Shown here: positions 56,951-64,000 of the stretch, piece by piece | Layout: each line of letters opens with the position of its first letter | Numbering within the stretch: the stretch's first letter is position 1 | Source: Roseibium algicola | Lineage (GTDB): Bacteria; Pseudomonadota; Alphaproteobacteria; Rhizobiales; Stappiaceae | Assembly: GCF_001999245.1 (NCBI RefSeq) | Contig: NZ_CP019630.1 | Span: 186,001 to 250,000 of the forward strand | Direction: 5' to 3' | DNA: 64,000 nt | Program-made: the position numbers and the translations under genes | The notes under the pieces: model-generated | The model's database searches: none | What the model saw: only the letters and a program-made list of their open reading frames with translations | Told to the model about the DNA's origin: nothing

Positions 56951-58015
56951 TTACAGGTCCGCCATCAGCTGGATGATGGACCAGTGATCTTCGAAGAACT
57001 GCTCGGACTTCAGGTCGCCAAGGCGATGCCAATTGGCTGACCTGGCATCGTCGCCACCCGTGACTGAAAACAGTTCGCGCCGTTCAGGCAGGCGAAACAG
57101 AAACGCGTGGGTGATGATGCGGCCACGCAACGACCGGTCAGGATGGTCGAAGACCCTTGTCTTGGTTCCGTCTATGAAAGACGCCAGCATCGCCGGGGGG
57201 ATTTCTCCCTTGTGGTCGCTGATGGCGGTTTCTTCCTTCAACTCGCGGATCGCGGCATCCTTTATGCTTTCACTGGGATCAAGGAAACCGCCGGGCAGAG
57301 CCAGCAATCCCTTGCCGGGAGCCTGGCCGCGCTCGACCAGAAGAATGTTTCCGGACTGGATGACGACGGCATCCACCGTCACGAACGGTCCCCTTCCCCA
57401 TTGCCCGGGATAGGCATCCAGGTACTCGGCCTCTTCCAGAAGTGCACGAAAGGTCTCCGTCAGAACAAAGGCTTCCAGCCACTCCACCACGCCGGCCGAC
57501 AGAACCGACCGCGATATGACCGGGATGCGCTGGAACAACTGCCTGCGCACGTCTGTCGACGAGAAGGTGCCGTATTGGCTCGCCAACTGCACATTGCCCC
57601 ATTCGGGAAACAGCTTGAGATAGTAACTCGTGCGGTCCTTGCCATAGCCTGCAAGCGCGATCTCGATATCCTGCAAGCCATGCAGAACGACACCGCCCTT
57701 GTTGTAATCGGCAAGCACGGTTTCATTGACGGCTCGCTGAACCTCGGCGCACCAGGCAGCATCCGAATAGGGATGATCCGAAACAGGCTTCAGGATCAGA
57801 CGGCCGGTGGTCAGCTCGTGCTTGAACACCTTTGCGAACATTTCTTCGCGTTCGGCGCAAGTGAAGGGATTTCGCGGGCTGCGCGCCTGACCGGAAGACC
57901 CGATCAGCACGATCAGCGTATCGACTTGTTCCAGAGCAGATCTGATGACGGCCTCATGGCCGGCATGCAACGGCTGAAAGCGGCCGACAAAAACACCGTA
58001 GTGAAATTTGGACAT
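56951..58015 (-). CDS. nadM: Bifunctional NMN adenylyltransferase / Nudix hydrolase
   Basis: The 354-residue fusion protein has an N-terminal adenylyltransferase (1-180) with GRFQPLHAGHEAVI (HxGH at 17-20) and FSSTDVRRQLF (ISSTxxR-like). The Nudix domain (about 205-340) has a Nudix box GGFLDPSESIKDAAIRELKEE, where the Gly after the Glu pair is Ala. It joins NMN and ATP to NAD+; the Nudix part probably hydrolyses ADP-ribose or NADH-type compounds. ATG 58015 has GGGAGG upstream. The gene is preceded by a hairpin and two overlapping palindromes. Confidence 0.93.
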   Translation of the reverse strand: MSKFHYGVFVGRFQPLHAGHEAVIRSALEQVDTLIVLIGSSGQARSPRNPFTCAEREEMFAKVFKHELTTGRLILKPVSDHPYSDAAWCAEVQRAVNETVLADYNKGGVVLHGLQDIEIALAGYGKDRTSYYLKLFPEWGNVQLASQYGTFSSTDVRRQLFQRIPVISRSVLSAGVVEWLEAFVLTETFRALLEEAEYLDAYPGQWGRGPFVTVDAVVIQSGNILLVERGQAPGKGLLALPGGFLDPSESIKDAAIRELKEETAISDHKGEIPPAMLASFIDGTKTRVFDHPDRSLRGRIITHAFLFRLPERRELFSVTGGDDARSANWHRLGDLKSEQFFEDHWSIIQLMADL

Positions 58016-58039
58016 TCGAGCCTCCCTCGAATTTATGGA

Positions 58040-58064
58040 ATGCAGCCGAACTCCTCGGCTGCAT
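58040..58064 (-). promoter_or_regulatory. Leader hairpin of the nadM-nadV operon
   Basis: Perfect 10-base arms ATGCAGCCGA (58040-58049) and TCGGCTGCAT (58055-58064) with a 5-base loop end 25 bases before the nadM ATG. No T run follows on the minus strand, so it is not a terminator. It may stabilise or control the leader RNA. Confidence 0.65.
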
Positions 58065-58069
58065 CTCAT

Positions 58070-58129
58070 CTAATACTCATTTTGAGCATTAGCAAGAGAA
58101 TAATGCTCAAAATGAGTATTATTCTCTTG
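58070..58129. promoter_or_regulatory. Nested operator-like palindromes upstream of nadM
   Basis: Two operator-like palindromes lie end to end. Left: AATACTCA-TTT-TGAGCATT (58072-58090), extended to 58070-58092, one mismatch. Right: AATGCTCA-AAA-TGAGTATT (58102-58120), extended to a 37-base palindrome 58093-58129 with one G-T pair. The left element is also a perfect inverted copy of the right over 21 bases (58071-58091 with 58101-58121). The whole lies 55 bases upstream of nadM. Two dimer-binding sites for a NAD-responsive repressor (NrtR- or NadQ-like) are the likeliest reading; the regulator gene is not in this window. Confidence 0.7.
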
Positions 58130-58268
58130 TCGATCCGGAATTTGCCGCAATTACGCCGGTGAGATCCCTGCTTGGCGATATGTCACCCCGGAACCAGGGA
58201 CCTGTTCAACGCGGTAAAATGGGCGCATAATTTCTCTGTTTCGAATGAATGAAACTTGGGAGAATACG

Positions 58269-58472
58269 ATGACCGTCGAACGCGCCATTCTTCTCGTGGT
58301 CGGCCTGCTGATACTTGCGTCGGTATTGCTGGCTGTCTACGTCAATCTCAACTGGCTTTGGCTCACCGGAATTCTCGGCGCCCATCTCGTCCAGGCTTCC
58401 TTTACCGGACTTTGCCCGGTGGTGATGGTCCTGAAAAAGCTGGGATTGCCGCAGAAATCCGGCTTTGCCTGA
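58269..58472 (+). CDS. Small YgaP-like (DUF2892) membrane protein
   Basis: The 67-residue protein has two hydrophobic helices (about 5-27 and 32-50) and ends with TGLCPVVMVLKKLGLPQKSG, the DUF2892 signature (C-P.....K.LG). In YgaP the domain anchors a rhodanese; here it stands alone. ATG 58269 has GGGAG seven bases upstream; the longer in-frame start is unlikely. It is transcribed away from nadM. Confidence 0.78.
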   Translation: MTVERAILLVVGLLILASVLLAVYVNLNWLWLTGILGAHLVQASFTGLCPVVMVLKKLGLPQKSGFA

Positions 58473-58596
58473 AACGGTGCAACGCCACCAGGAAAGAAAC
58501 GCGCGCGAAAAGATCGCCCTCGATCTGATCGAGAGCGATCTTGCGTCACTTGATTGTTGACGTAGCTGCTGAAGTTCCCTTCGCCATTCAGCCGGC

Positions 58597-59637
58597 TCAT
58601 GTCCAACTGAGTACTACCTTGCCGGCTTCGCCGGACTTCATGGCAGCAAAACCTTTTTCGAAATCATCGACACCAAACCGGTGCGTGATGACATTGCGCA
58701 CGTCCAGACCGTTCTGCAGCATGGCAATCATCTTGTACCAGGTCTCGAAAATTTCCCGGCCGTAAACGCCCTTGATCGTGATGGCCTTGAACACGATGCG
58801 TGACCAGTCGACGGGCGACTTTCCGGGTGGGATACCAAGCAGTGCGATCCGCCCGCCCATCACGAGGTTCTCGACCATCTGATCGAGCGCTACCTGACTG
58901 CCGGACATTTCCAGGCCGACGTCGAAGCCTTCCTTCATGCCGAGTTTCTTCTCGATGCCTTTCAGATCTTCCCGGGCGACATTGACCGGCACCACGTCGG
59001 CCACCTTCGTTGCAAGGTCGAGACGCGCCTGATTGATATCGGTGATAACGACATTGCGCGCCCCGACATGACGGGCAACAGCAGCGGCCATGATGCCGAT
59101 CGGACCGGCTCCGGTGATCAGAACATCCTCTCCAACCAGATCGAAACTGAGTGCGGTATGAACCGCATTGCCGAGCGGGTCGAGAATGGCGCCGATCTCA
59201 TCGTCGATCTCGTCCGGCAAAGGCACAACATTGAAAGCCGGCAAGCGCAGATATTCTGCAAAGGCACCCTGCTCGTTGACGCCTATGCCGCGGGTTTCCG
59301 GATCCAGATGAAACTTGCCCGCGCGAGACTGGCGTGAGTGCCGTCCGATCAGGTGCCCCTCGCCTGAGCATCGCTGTCCGATTTCAAGGTCGGTGACGTT
59401 CTTGCCGAGTTCGACAATTTCGCCGGCGAATTCGTGACCGGTGATCATCGGCACCGGCACGGTCTTCGACGCCCAGTCGTCCCAGTTCCAGATGTGAATA
59501 TCCGTGCCGCAAATGCCGGTTTTATGGATCTTGATCAGAACGTCGTCCGGACCGATTTCCGGCACCGGCGCGCGGGTCATCCAGAGGCCCTCCTTCGGTT
59601 CGGACTTGGACAGCGCCTTCATCTGGTTGCTGGTCAT
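58597..59637 (-). CDS. tdh: L-threonine 3-dehydrogenase
   Basis: The 346-residue zinc alcohol-dehydrogenase family enzyme has catalytic zinc site [28 protein letters not shown] fold [17 protein letters not shown], and VEVSG-like [11 protein letters not shown]. It oxidises threonine to 2-amino-3-oxobutyrate. The structural-zinc lobe (usually four cysteines) reads [21 protein letters not shown], which keeps one Cys and so may lack that zinc. Its ATG overlaps the kbl TGA as ATGA, so the two are translated together. Confidence 0.93.
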   Translation of the reverse strand: MTSNQMKALSKSEPKEGLWMTRAPVPEIGPDDVLIKIHKTGICGTDIHIWNWDDWASKTVPVPMITGHEFAGEIVELGKNVTDLEIGQRCSGEGHLIGRHSRQSRAGKFHLDPETRGIGVNEQGAFAEYLRLPAFNVVPLPDEIDDEIGAILDPLGNAVHTALSFDLVGEDVLITGAGPIGIMAAAVARHVGARNVVITDINQARLDLATKVADVVPVNVAREDLKGIEKKLGMKEGFDVGLEMSGSQVALDQMVENLVMGGRIALLGIPPGKSPVDWSRIVFKAITIKGVYGREIFETWYKMIAMLQNGLDVRNVITHRFGVDDFEKGFAAMKSGEAGKVVLSWT

Positions 59638-60821
59638 GACAGAACCCCCGTCGCCTTGCCGGCCTTTTCGAAGGCTTCCAGTGCGCGGTCCAGGTCGGAC
59701 CGGGTCAAGGCCGCGTTCATCTGCGTGCGAATGCGGGCCTGACCGCGCGGCACCACAGGAAAGAAGAAACCGGAGACATAGACGCCTTCCTCAAACAACT
59801 TTGCCGCCATTTCCTGGGCCAACTTTGCCTCGCCCAGCATCACCGGAATGATGGGATGCTCGCCCGGCAGAAGCGTGAAGCCGAGCGCTTCAAGGCCTGC
59901 ACGCCAATAGCCGGCATTGTCGAAAAGGTTCTTGCGCAGATCGTCCCCCTTTTCCACAAGGCGGATGGCCTCAAGACCGCTCATGACCACTGCCGGTGGC
60001 AGGGAGTTGGAGAAGAGATAGGGCCTTGCCCGCTGGCGCAGCAGGTCAATAACCGGCTGAGGCCCGGCAATGTAACCACCAATGCCGCCGCCCAGCGCCT
60101 TGCCGAGTGTTCCCGTCAAAATATCGACATCGACCCCGAAATGCGCCGGGGTGCCCTTGCCCTTCGGCCCCATGAAGCCGGTCGCGTGGCAATCGTCGAC
60201 CATCACCACGGCATCATATTGCCTGGCGAGTTCGGTCACGCCAGGCAAGTTGGCCAGATAGCCGTCCATCGAGAAGACACCGTCGGTCGCGATCATGATA
60301 TGGCGGGCTCCGGCGGCTCGGGCTTCCTTCAGCTTCTCTTCCAGATCCGCCATATCGGAATTGGCGTAGCGATAGCGCCGGGCCTTGCACAGGCGAATAC
60401 CGTCTATGATCGATGCGTGATTGAGCGCGTCCGATATGATCGCGTCCTCAGGGCCAAGCAAAGGCTCGAACAAGCCGCCATTTGCGTCAAAACAGGCCGC
60501 AAACAGAATGGAATCGTCCTTGCCTAGAAACTCGGCCAGACGCTGTTCAAGCTGGCGGTGAATGTCCTGCGTTCCGCAAATGAAGCGCACGGACGCCATG
60601 CCGTAACCCTTTGGCTCAAGTGCCTTGCGAGCAGCTTCCTCAAGAGCCGGATGATCGGCCAGACCCAGGTAATTGTTTGCGCAAAGGTTTATAACCTCGC
60701 GCCCGCCAACCGCGATCACACCGCCCTGCGGCGAGGTGATCAACCGCTCGCGTTTGTAGAGCCCTTCGGCCTCGATTTCTCTAAGCGTCTCGGAAATATG
60801 CGACAGAAAGGCATCGGACAC
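59634..60821 (-). CDS. kbl: Glycine C-acetyltransferase (2-amino-3-ketobutyrate CoA ligase)
   Basis: The 395-residue PLP enzyme cleaves 2-amino-3-oxobutyrate with CoA to glycine and acetyl-CoA, completing threonine breakdown begun by Tdh. Motifs are [28 protein letters not shown] and [16 protein letters not shown] (PLP lysine). The start is GTG 60821, preceded by GGAGG with seven bases between. The upstream 157 bases contain several GGATATTTCC- and CCGGATATTTGTCCGG-like palindromic pieces that could be regulator sites. Confidence 0.94.
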   Translation of the reverse strand: MSDAFLSHISETLREIEAEGLYKRERLITSPQGGVIAVGGREVINLCANNYLGLADHPALEEAARKALEPKGYGMASVRFICGTQDIHRQLEQRLAEFLGKDDSILFAACFDANGGLFEPLLGPEDAIISDALNHASIIDGIRLCKARRYRYANSDMADLEEKLKEARAAGARHIMIATDGVFSMDGYLANLPGVTELARQYDAVVMVDDCHATGFMGPKGKGTPAHFGVDVDILTGTLGKALGGGIGGYIAGPQPVIDLLRQRARPYLFSNSLPPAVVMSGLEAIRLVEKGDDLRKNLFDNAGYWRAGLEALGFTLLPGEHPIIPVMLGEAKLAQEMAAKLFEEGVYVSGFFFPVVPRGQARIRTQMNAALTRSDLDRALEAFEKAGKATGVLS

Positions 60822-60978
60822 AGGGCTTCCTCCGGCAAAATGGATATTTCCTCCACTATGCCGGATATTTGTCCGGAATAAAAGATTTGATTTCCGGTAT
60901 CACGGATTCTTGCAACTGCCCTTCTGTAAGATCCAGGCGATCGCGTCAGCCTTTCCGGCCAGGAAATATCCGCAGATA

Positions 60979-61605
60979 CTAACGCATTACAGTGACACCC
61001 GCCATTCGAAAACCTGCATAGAGCAAGGCAACCCCGGCGCATTTGTTGACGAGACCTACAACCCAGTTCTTCATCTCGCCACGGGTCAGGCGATCCCCCA
61101 GAAAGGCATATGCCGTGTAGGATGTCAGGTCGATCAGGAAAGTCGTCATGCCCATGATGAGGATCTGCGGAACAATGGGTGCATTGATGTCGAGAAACTG
61201 GGGCAAAATGGCTGCGAAATAGAGCAATGCCTTCGGATTGGCGAACTCGATCACAAAGCCCTGGGCGAACAACGCCTTCAGGCTGGACTGCCGCCCGGAC
61301 CGTTTGACGCGGATTGCGCCTGCCGGCGTGAAGAGTGCGGTCAGACCCAGCCAGACGAGATATCCTACACCGGCCCATTTGATTACCGAGAACACCAGGT
61401 TGGAGGCAATGATCAGTGAGGCAATGCCGGTTGCCGAAAGCGCAAAATAAACGGCATTGGCAGACGCAATACCAAAAACGCCACCAAGTGCCCGACGCCC
61501 ACCATTGGCCGCCCCTTGCGACGCAACGGCCACGGCCGCCGCACCGGGAGAGAAAACCACGACAGCTGTCGTGACAAGAAAGATCAGATAGGTCTCGAAC
61601 TGCAT
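60979..61605 (-). CDS. LysE/RhtB-family amino acid exporter
   Basis: The 208-residue protein has six membrane segments. It begins MQFETYLIFLVTTAVVVFSPGAAAVAVASQ and has GFVIEFANPKALLYFAAILPQF, the family's NPK motif. Members export threonine, homoserine, lysine or other amino acids. The neighbouring threonine catabolic genes make threonine or glycine plausible substrates (inference). ATG 61605 is the typical start. It follows ridA by 46 bases. Confidence 0.86.
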   Translation of the reverse strand: MQFETYLIFLVTTAVVVFSPGAAAVAVASQGAANGGRRALGGVFGIASANAVYFALSATGIASLIIASNLVFSVIKWAGVGYLVWLGLTALFTPAGAIRVKRSGRQSSLKALFAQGFVIEFANPKALLYFAAILPQFLDINAPIVPQILIMGMTTFLIDLTSYTAYAFLGDRLTRGEMKNWVVGLVNKCAGVALLYAGFRMAGVTVMR

Positions 61606-61651
61606 TGCTTTCTCCTGCGCTCGCCAGATTTGCCGAGAACTGCTGCTTCGC

Positions 61652-62035
61652 CTAAGCGGCCGCGACAATTTCGATTTCGATCATCCACTCGGGTGTCAGC
61701 GTTCGAACCACAATGGCCGTGGTCGGGACGCGTCGGGTGCCCAGCGCCTCCAGTCGTGCGGCCTGGTTCTTTTCGGCATGGCCGGGATCTGAAAGATAAC
61801 TGGTGACGCGGACGATATTGTCGGTCGTCATATCCGCTTCAGTCAGGATCCGGCGCAGGTTCACCCAAACCAGATCGAGCTGCTCTTCCAGGCTCTCTGG
61901 AGCCCGGCCGATTACATCAAGCCCCATGGTGCCGCTGACGAAGAGCAACCGCCCTGCACCGGTCACTTCCAGGGCATGCACATAATCCGGTGTTGCCGGG
62001 TAAATGCCCTTGTCCGGGTTGATTGTCCGCTCCAT
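61652..62035 (-). CDS. RidA-family (Rid/YjgF) protein
   Basis: The 127-residue protein has GRLLFVSGTMGLDVIGRAPESLEEQLDLVWVNLRRIL and VRVTSYLSDP, ending with RVPTTAIVVRTLTPEWMIEIEIVAAA, the normal Rid core with the conserved Arg of the RVPTT-like strand. Rid proteins hydrolyse reactive enamine/imine intermediates of PLP enzymes; this is useful beside threonine metabolism. ATG 62035 is used; a TTG one codon earlier is equivalent. It is divergent from the Lrp gene with 84 bases between starts. Confidence 0.87.
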   Translation of the reverse strand: MERTINPDKGIYPATPDYVHALEVTGAGRLLFVSGTMGLDVIGRAPESLEEQLDLVWVNLRRILTEADMTTDNIVRVTSYLSDPGHAEKNQAARLEALGTRRVPTTAIVVRTLTPEWMIEIEIVAAA

Positions 62036-62119
62036 CAAGTCGAAGATCCTTCTTCCGAAGTCTGTTTCGGATATGACTGTTCAGACGAACACGATTCACC
62101 GCAACAAGGATCTGGCCGA

Positions 62120-62650
62120 ATGAAATCAAATAAAGAGACCATTCAGAAAAACAGCACTCCCAGCCGCCCCGTGGACGCATTCGACCGAAGAATATTAGGC
62201 GAGCTGGTGCGCAATGCCCGGCAGACCTATGCCGAGATCGGGACCAAGGTCGGGCTGTCCGCACCGGCGGTGCATGACCGGGTAAAGCGGATGATCGCGT
62301 CCGGCACCATCTCCTCCACCAACGCCGCCATTGATCCCATGTCTGTCGGCAAACCGTTTCTGGCTTTCGTGCATGTGGATGCCAGCGGATGGGGCAAGAG
62401 CGAGCGGATGATGAAGCTGCGGGACTTTCCGGAAGTGGAAGAGCTCCATTCCGTCACGGGCGACTGTTGTGTCATCCTGAAGGTGCGGACGGCCAACGCC
62501 GACGCGATGGAACGCTTCCTTGCACAGGTCTATGCCCTGCCGGGCGTAAGGGCGACCAGAAGTTATGTGGTGCTGACGACGTATCTCGACCGGCCGGTGC
62601 AGGCGGAAGTCACGGAAACCTGGCCTGATGTGCCGCTGCCGGCTGTGTGA
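62120..62650 (+). CDS. Lrp/AsnC-family regulator
   Basis: The 176-residue protein has an unusual N-terminal polar extension (residues 1-18) before the HTH (DAFDRRILGELVRNARQTYAEIGTKVGLSAPAVHDRVKRM). An AsnC ligand-binding domain follows, with LHSVTGDCCVILKVRTANADAMERFL. It faces ridA-lysE divergently and probably controls them in response to an amino acid. AAGGA lies about ten bases before ATG 62120. Confidence 0.9.
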   Translation: MKSNKETIQKNSTPSRPVDAFDRRILGELVRNARQTYAEIGTKVGLSAPAVHDRVKRMIASGTISSTNAAIDPMSVGKPFLAFVHVDASGWGKSERMMKLRDFPEVEELHSVTGDCCVILKVRTANADAMERFLAQVYALPGVRATRSYVVLTTYLDRPVQAEVTETWPDVPLPAV

Positions 62651-62674
62651 AGGTCAAGGAAGCGCTCGCGGCCT

Positions 62675-63235
62675 TCAGAACTTAATCACCATCAGGATCG
62701 CCCGAGCCGGGCCGCCAACGGCTGCAATGCAATGGGGCACGTCGGCGGCGTAGCGAGCCGTGTCCCCTTTTCCGATGACACCTTTGGCCACACCGGACGT
62801 GACTTCAAGCCGGCCGTCTTCGGCTATCAGTTGCTCCCGCGTTCCACGTTCGTGCGGCTTGCTGTCGAGCTTTCCATCTGCCGCGAATATCAGCTCATAG
62901 ATTTCGAACCGGCCTGTGTCCTGCGGCGGTGACAGGATGCGGATCTTGCAGCCGTCTCCCGCCCTGTCGAGCGCCGGGGTCTGATGTTCGTGCACGATCT
63001 CGACCCGATCCTCGGCTGCCTCCTCCCCCAGAAGACCTGCAAAGTCGACATTCAGGGCCCTGGTCAGATTGAGCAGGGTCGCGACAGTCGGGTTGGACTC
63101 CCCGCGCTCGATCTGGCTGACCATGGAGCGGGAAACGCCGGAAAGCTTTTCAACGGCCTCAAGCGAGAGCCCCTGGGCACGCCGCGCTTTCTTGAGGCGG
63201 GCCGGCAAACGGGAGAGAATGTCTGAATCTGTCAT
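62675..63235 (-). CDS. XRE-cupin transcriptional regulator
   Basis: The 186-residue protein has an N-terminal lambda-repressor-like HTH (about 10-62: LKKARRAQGLSLEAVEKLSGVSRSMVSQIERGESNP) and a C-terminal cupin (about 110-185, with ELIFAADGKLDSKPHERGTREQLIAEDG and DVPHCIAAVGGPARA). This architecture fits regulators of polyamine, amino-acid or sulfur metabolism. The ligand is unknown. It diverges from a small membrane protein gene (132-base gap). Confidence 0.9.
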   Translation of the reverse strand: MTDSDILSRLPARLKKARRAQGLSLEAVEKLSGVSRSMVSQIERGESNPTVATLLNLTRALNVDFAGLLGEEAAEDRVEIVHEHQTPALDRAGDGCKIRILSPPQDTGRFEIYELIFAADGKLDSKPHERGTREQLIAEDGRLEVTSGVAKGVIGKGDTARYAADVPHCIAAVGGPARAILMVIKF

Positions 63236-63367
63236 TACGGAACTAAAATCCGTTTCGCCAGATATTGCAATTTACTTTTCCCGTCATCCAACTGTCACAA
63301 ATCATGTAAGCTTTCTCTCGGCCAGGACCTGAAAACAGGAATGGCCATCGTCTTCCGGGGGGAACAC

Positions 63368-63736
63368 ATGAAAGCGATACCACGTCTATATTTTGCCACG
63401 GCCGCACTCTTTGCCCTGATCGGCATGGCCTGGGGCATCCACATGTCCGCGACCACTGATCACACACTTGCGCCAGCGCATGGGCATCTCAACCTGATCG
63501 GCTTCGTGATGATGGCCGTCTTTGGTGCCTACTACGCCCTGGCACCAAAGGCAGCCGCCTCGCGCCTTGCGCTCATCCACTACGGATTGTCGGTTCTCAC
63601 CGTCATCGTGCTGGTGCCCGGGATCGTATTTGCGATCAACGCCGAAGGGGAAATCATGGCCAAGGCCGGCTCTGTTCTGGCGGTTCTGACCATGCTGGTT
63701 TTTCTCGCAACAGTGCTGCGCAACCGCGCCGATTGA
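63368..63736 (+). CDS. Four-helix membrane protein with HGHLNLIGF motif
   Basis: The 122-residue protein has about four hydrophobic helices. Between helices 1 and 2 it has [24 protein letters not shown], similar to helix segments of heme-copper oxidase subunit I or NorB-like proteins, where His binds heme. No metal site can be proved from one motif. GGGGGGAAC precedes ATG 63368. Function unknown. Confidence 0.72.
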   Translation: MKAIPRLYFATAALFALIGMAWGIHMSATTDHTLAPAHGHLNLIGFVMMAVFGAYYALAPKAAASRLALIHYGLSVLTVIVLVPGIVFAINAEGEIMAKAGSVLAVLTMLVFLATVLRNRAD

Positions 63737-63882
63737 GTTGCCGTCGCTTCCGGGGCGCATCCTGTCGCTTTCGGAACATTTGCTGCACCGCCCTCTCCCA
63801 TAGCGTTCCGGCACAAGTCGGGGCGGTGCAAAACCGCATCCGGAAAACAAGAAATCGGAAACGCTTCGGAGAGAGAGAACAC

Positions 63883-64000
63883 ATGGCCAGCGATATTGAA
63901 ATTGCCCGTGCAGCCAAGATGAAACCCATTCAGGAGATCGGCACACGGCTGAATATTCCCGAAGACTCTCTCCTGCCCTATGGGCGCACCAAGGCCAAGA
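63883..64000 (+). CDS. fhs: Formate-tetrahydrofolate ligase, N-terminal part only
   Basis: The window ends 39 codons into the gene. The start [15 protein letters not shown] followed by [19 protein letters not shown] and TKAK matches the conserved opening of Fhs, which makes 10-formyl-tetrahydrofolate from formate and ATP. A strong GGAGAGAGAG lies before ATG 63883. The remainder lies outside the window. Confidence 0.88.
   Translation, partial: MASDIEIARAAKMKPIQEIGTRLNIPEDSLLPYGRTKAK

Noticed and set aside
1..64000. CRISPR arrays, prophage, insertion sequences and plasmid origins
   Set aside because: No regularly spaced repeats, transposase, integrase, phage or replication-initiator motifs were seen on either strand.

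Overview
The window looks like core chromosome of a free-living alphaproteobacterium with moderately high GC, most plausibly a marine Hyphomicrobiales member of the Stappiaceae (Roseibium/Labrenzia) type. This placement is an inference. It rests on the cysS / DUF559 / GFA / GFA / cimA neighbourhood, an ATM1-type exporter, a DUF2865 protein, a second (GLSKRKG-type) GltX, CHASE4-GGDEF proteins and alphaproteobacterial intergenic palindromes. I see no prophage, transposase, CRISPR array or rRNA. There is one tRNA (Val, CAC).

Layout: 0.2-4.4 kb holds an ATM1-like ABC exporter, an ArsR regulator and a LysM protein, all on the minus strand. 4.7-6.7 kb holds a LOG-family protein and a PleD-like diguanylate cyclase. 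6.7-12.4 kb is a minus-strand block: rarD, cimA, two GFA proteins and a DUF559 protein coupled through ATGA overlaps, then cysS. 12.7-19.5 kb holds an L,D-transpeptidase, a small secreted protein, a BigR/SqrR-like ArsR repressor, creA, an unusual MBL-fold protein, a MarR regulator and a DUF2865 protein. 19.5-26.2 kb (minus) holds gltX, an MFS carrier, glutamine-dependent nadE, a response regulator and a class II DAHP synthase. 26.5-32.5 kb holds a VIT1-like carrier, a gamma-glutamylcyclotransferase, a class V PLP enzyme and two tandem CHASE4-GGDEF cyclases with TTG starts. 32.5-35.4 kb is the rpiA / DUF2059 / gor operon. 35.6-41.2 kb holds a soluble chemoreceptor with a PilZ domain, an AT-rich orphan, gph and a DUF4139 protein.

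41.6-48.3 kb holds tRNA-Val, a Q/R-rich secreted protein and a small nonulosonic-acid (sialic-acid-like) sugar cluster. The cluster has a TPR glycosyltransferase-like protein, two methyltransferases, a CMP-sugar synthetase fused to a degenerate HAD domain, and a NeuB-like synthase without its SAF domain. 48.5-55.4 kb holds fpr, LysR and GlxA-type regulators, a TauE/SafE permease, a solute-binding protein and a YcaQ-like protein. 55.5-58.1 kb is a nicotinamide salvage operon (nadM-Nudix then nadV) behind a striking set of nested palindromes. 58.2-64 kb holds a small membrane protein, the threonine catabolic pair kbl-tdh, ridA and a LysE exporter divergent from an Lrp regulator, an XRE-cupin regulator, a four-helix membrane protein and the first codons of fhs.

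Three themes recur. The first is c-di-GMP signalling: three GGDEF proteins, none with a clear RxxD inhibitory site, and one MCP-PilZ receptor. The second is NAD supply, by both NadE and the NadV/NadM salvage route. The third is amino-acid and one-carbon metabolism. The least ordinary elements are the palindrome cluster before nadM, the CMP-sugar synthetase whose HAD domain has three catalytic aspartates replaced by alanine, and the MBL protein lacking two of the usual zinc ligands.
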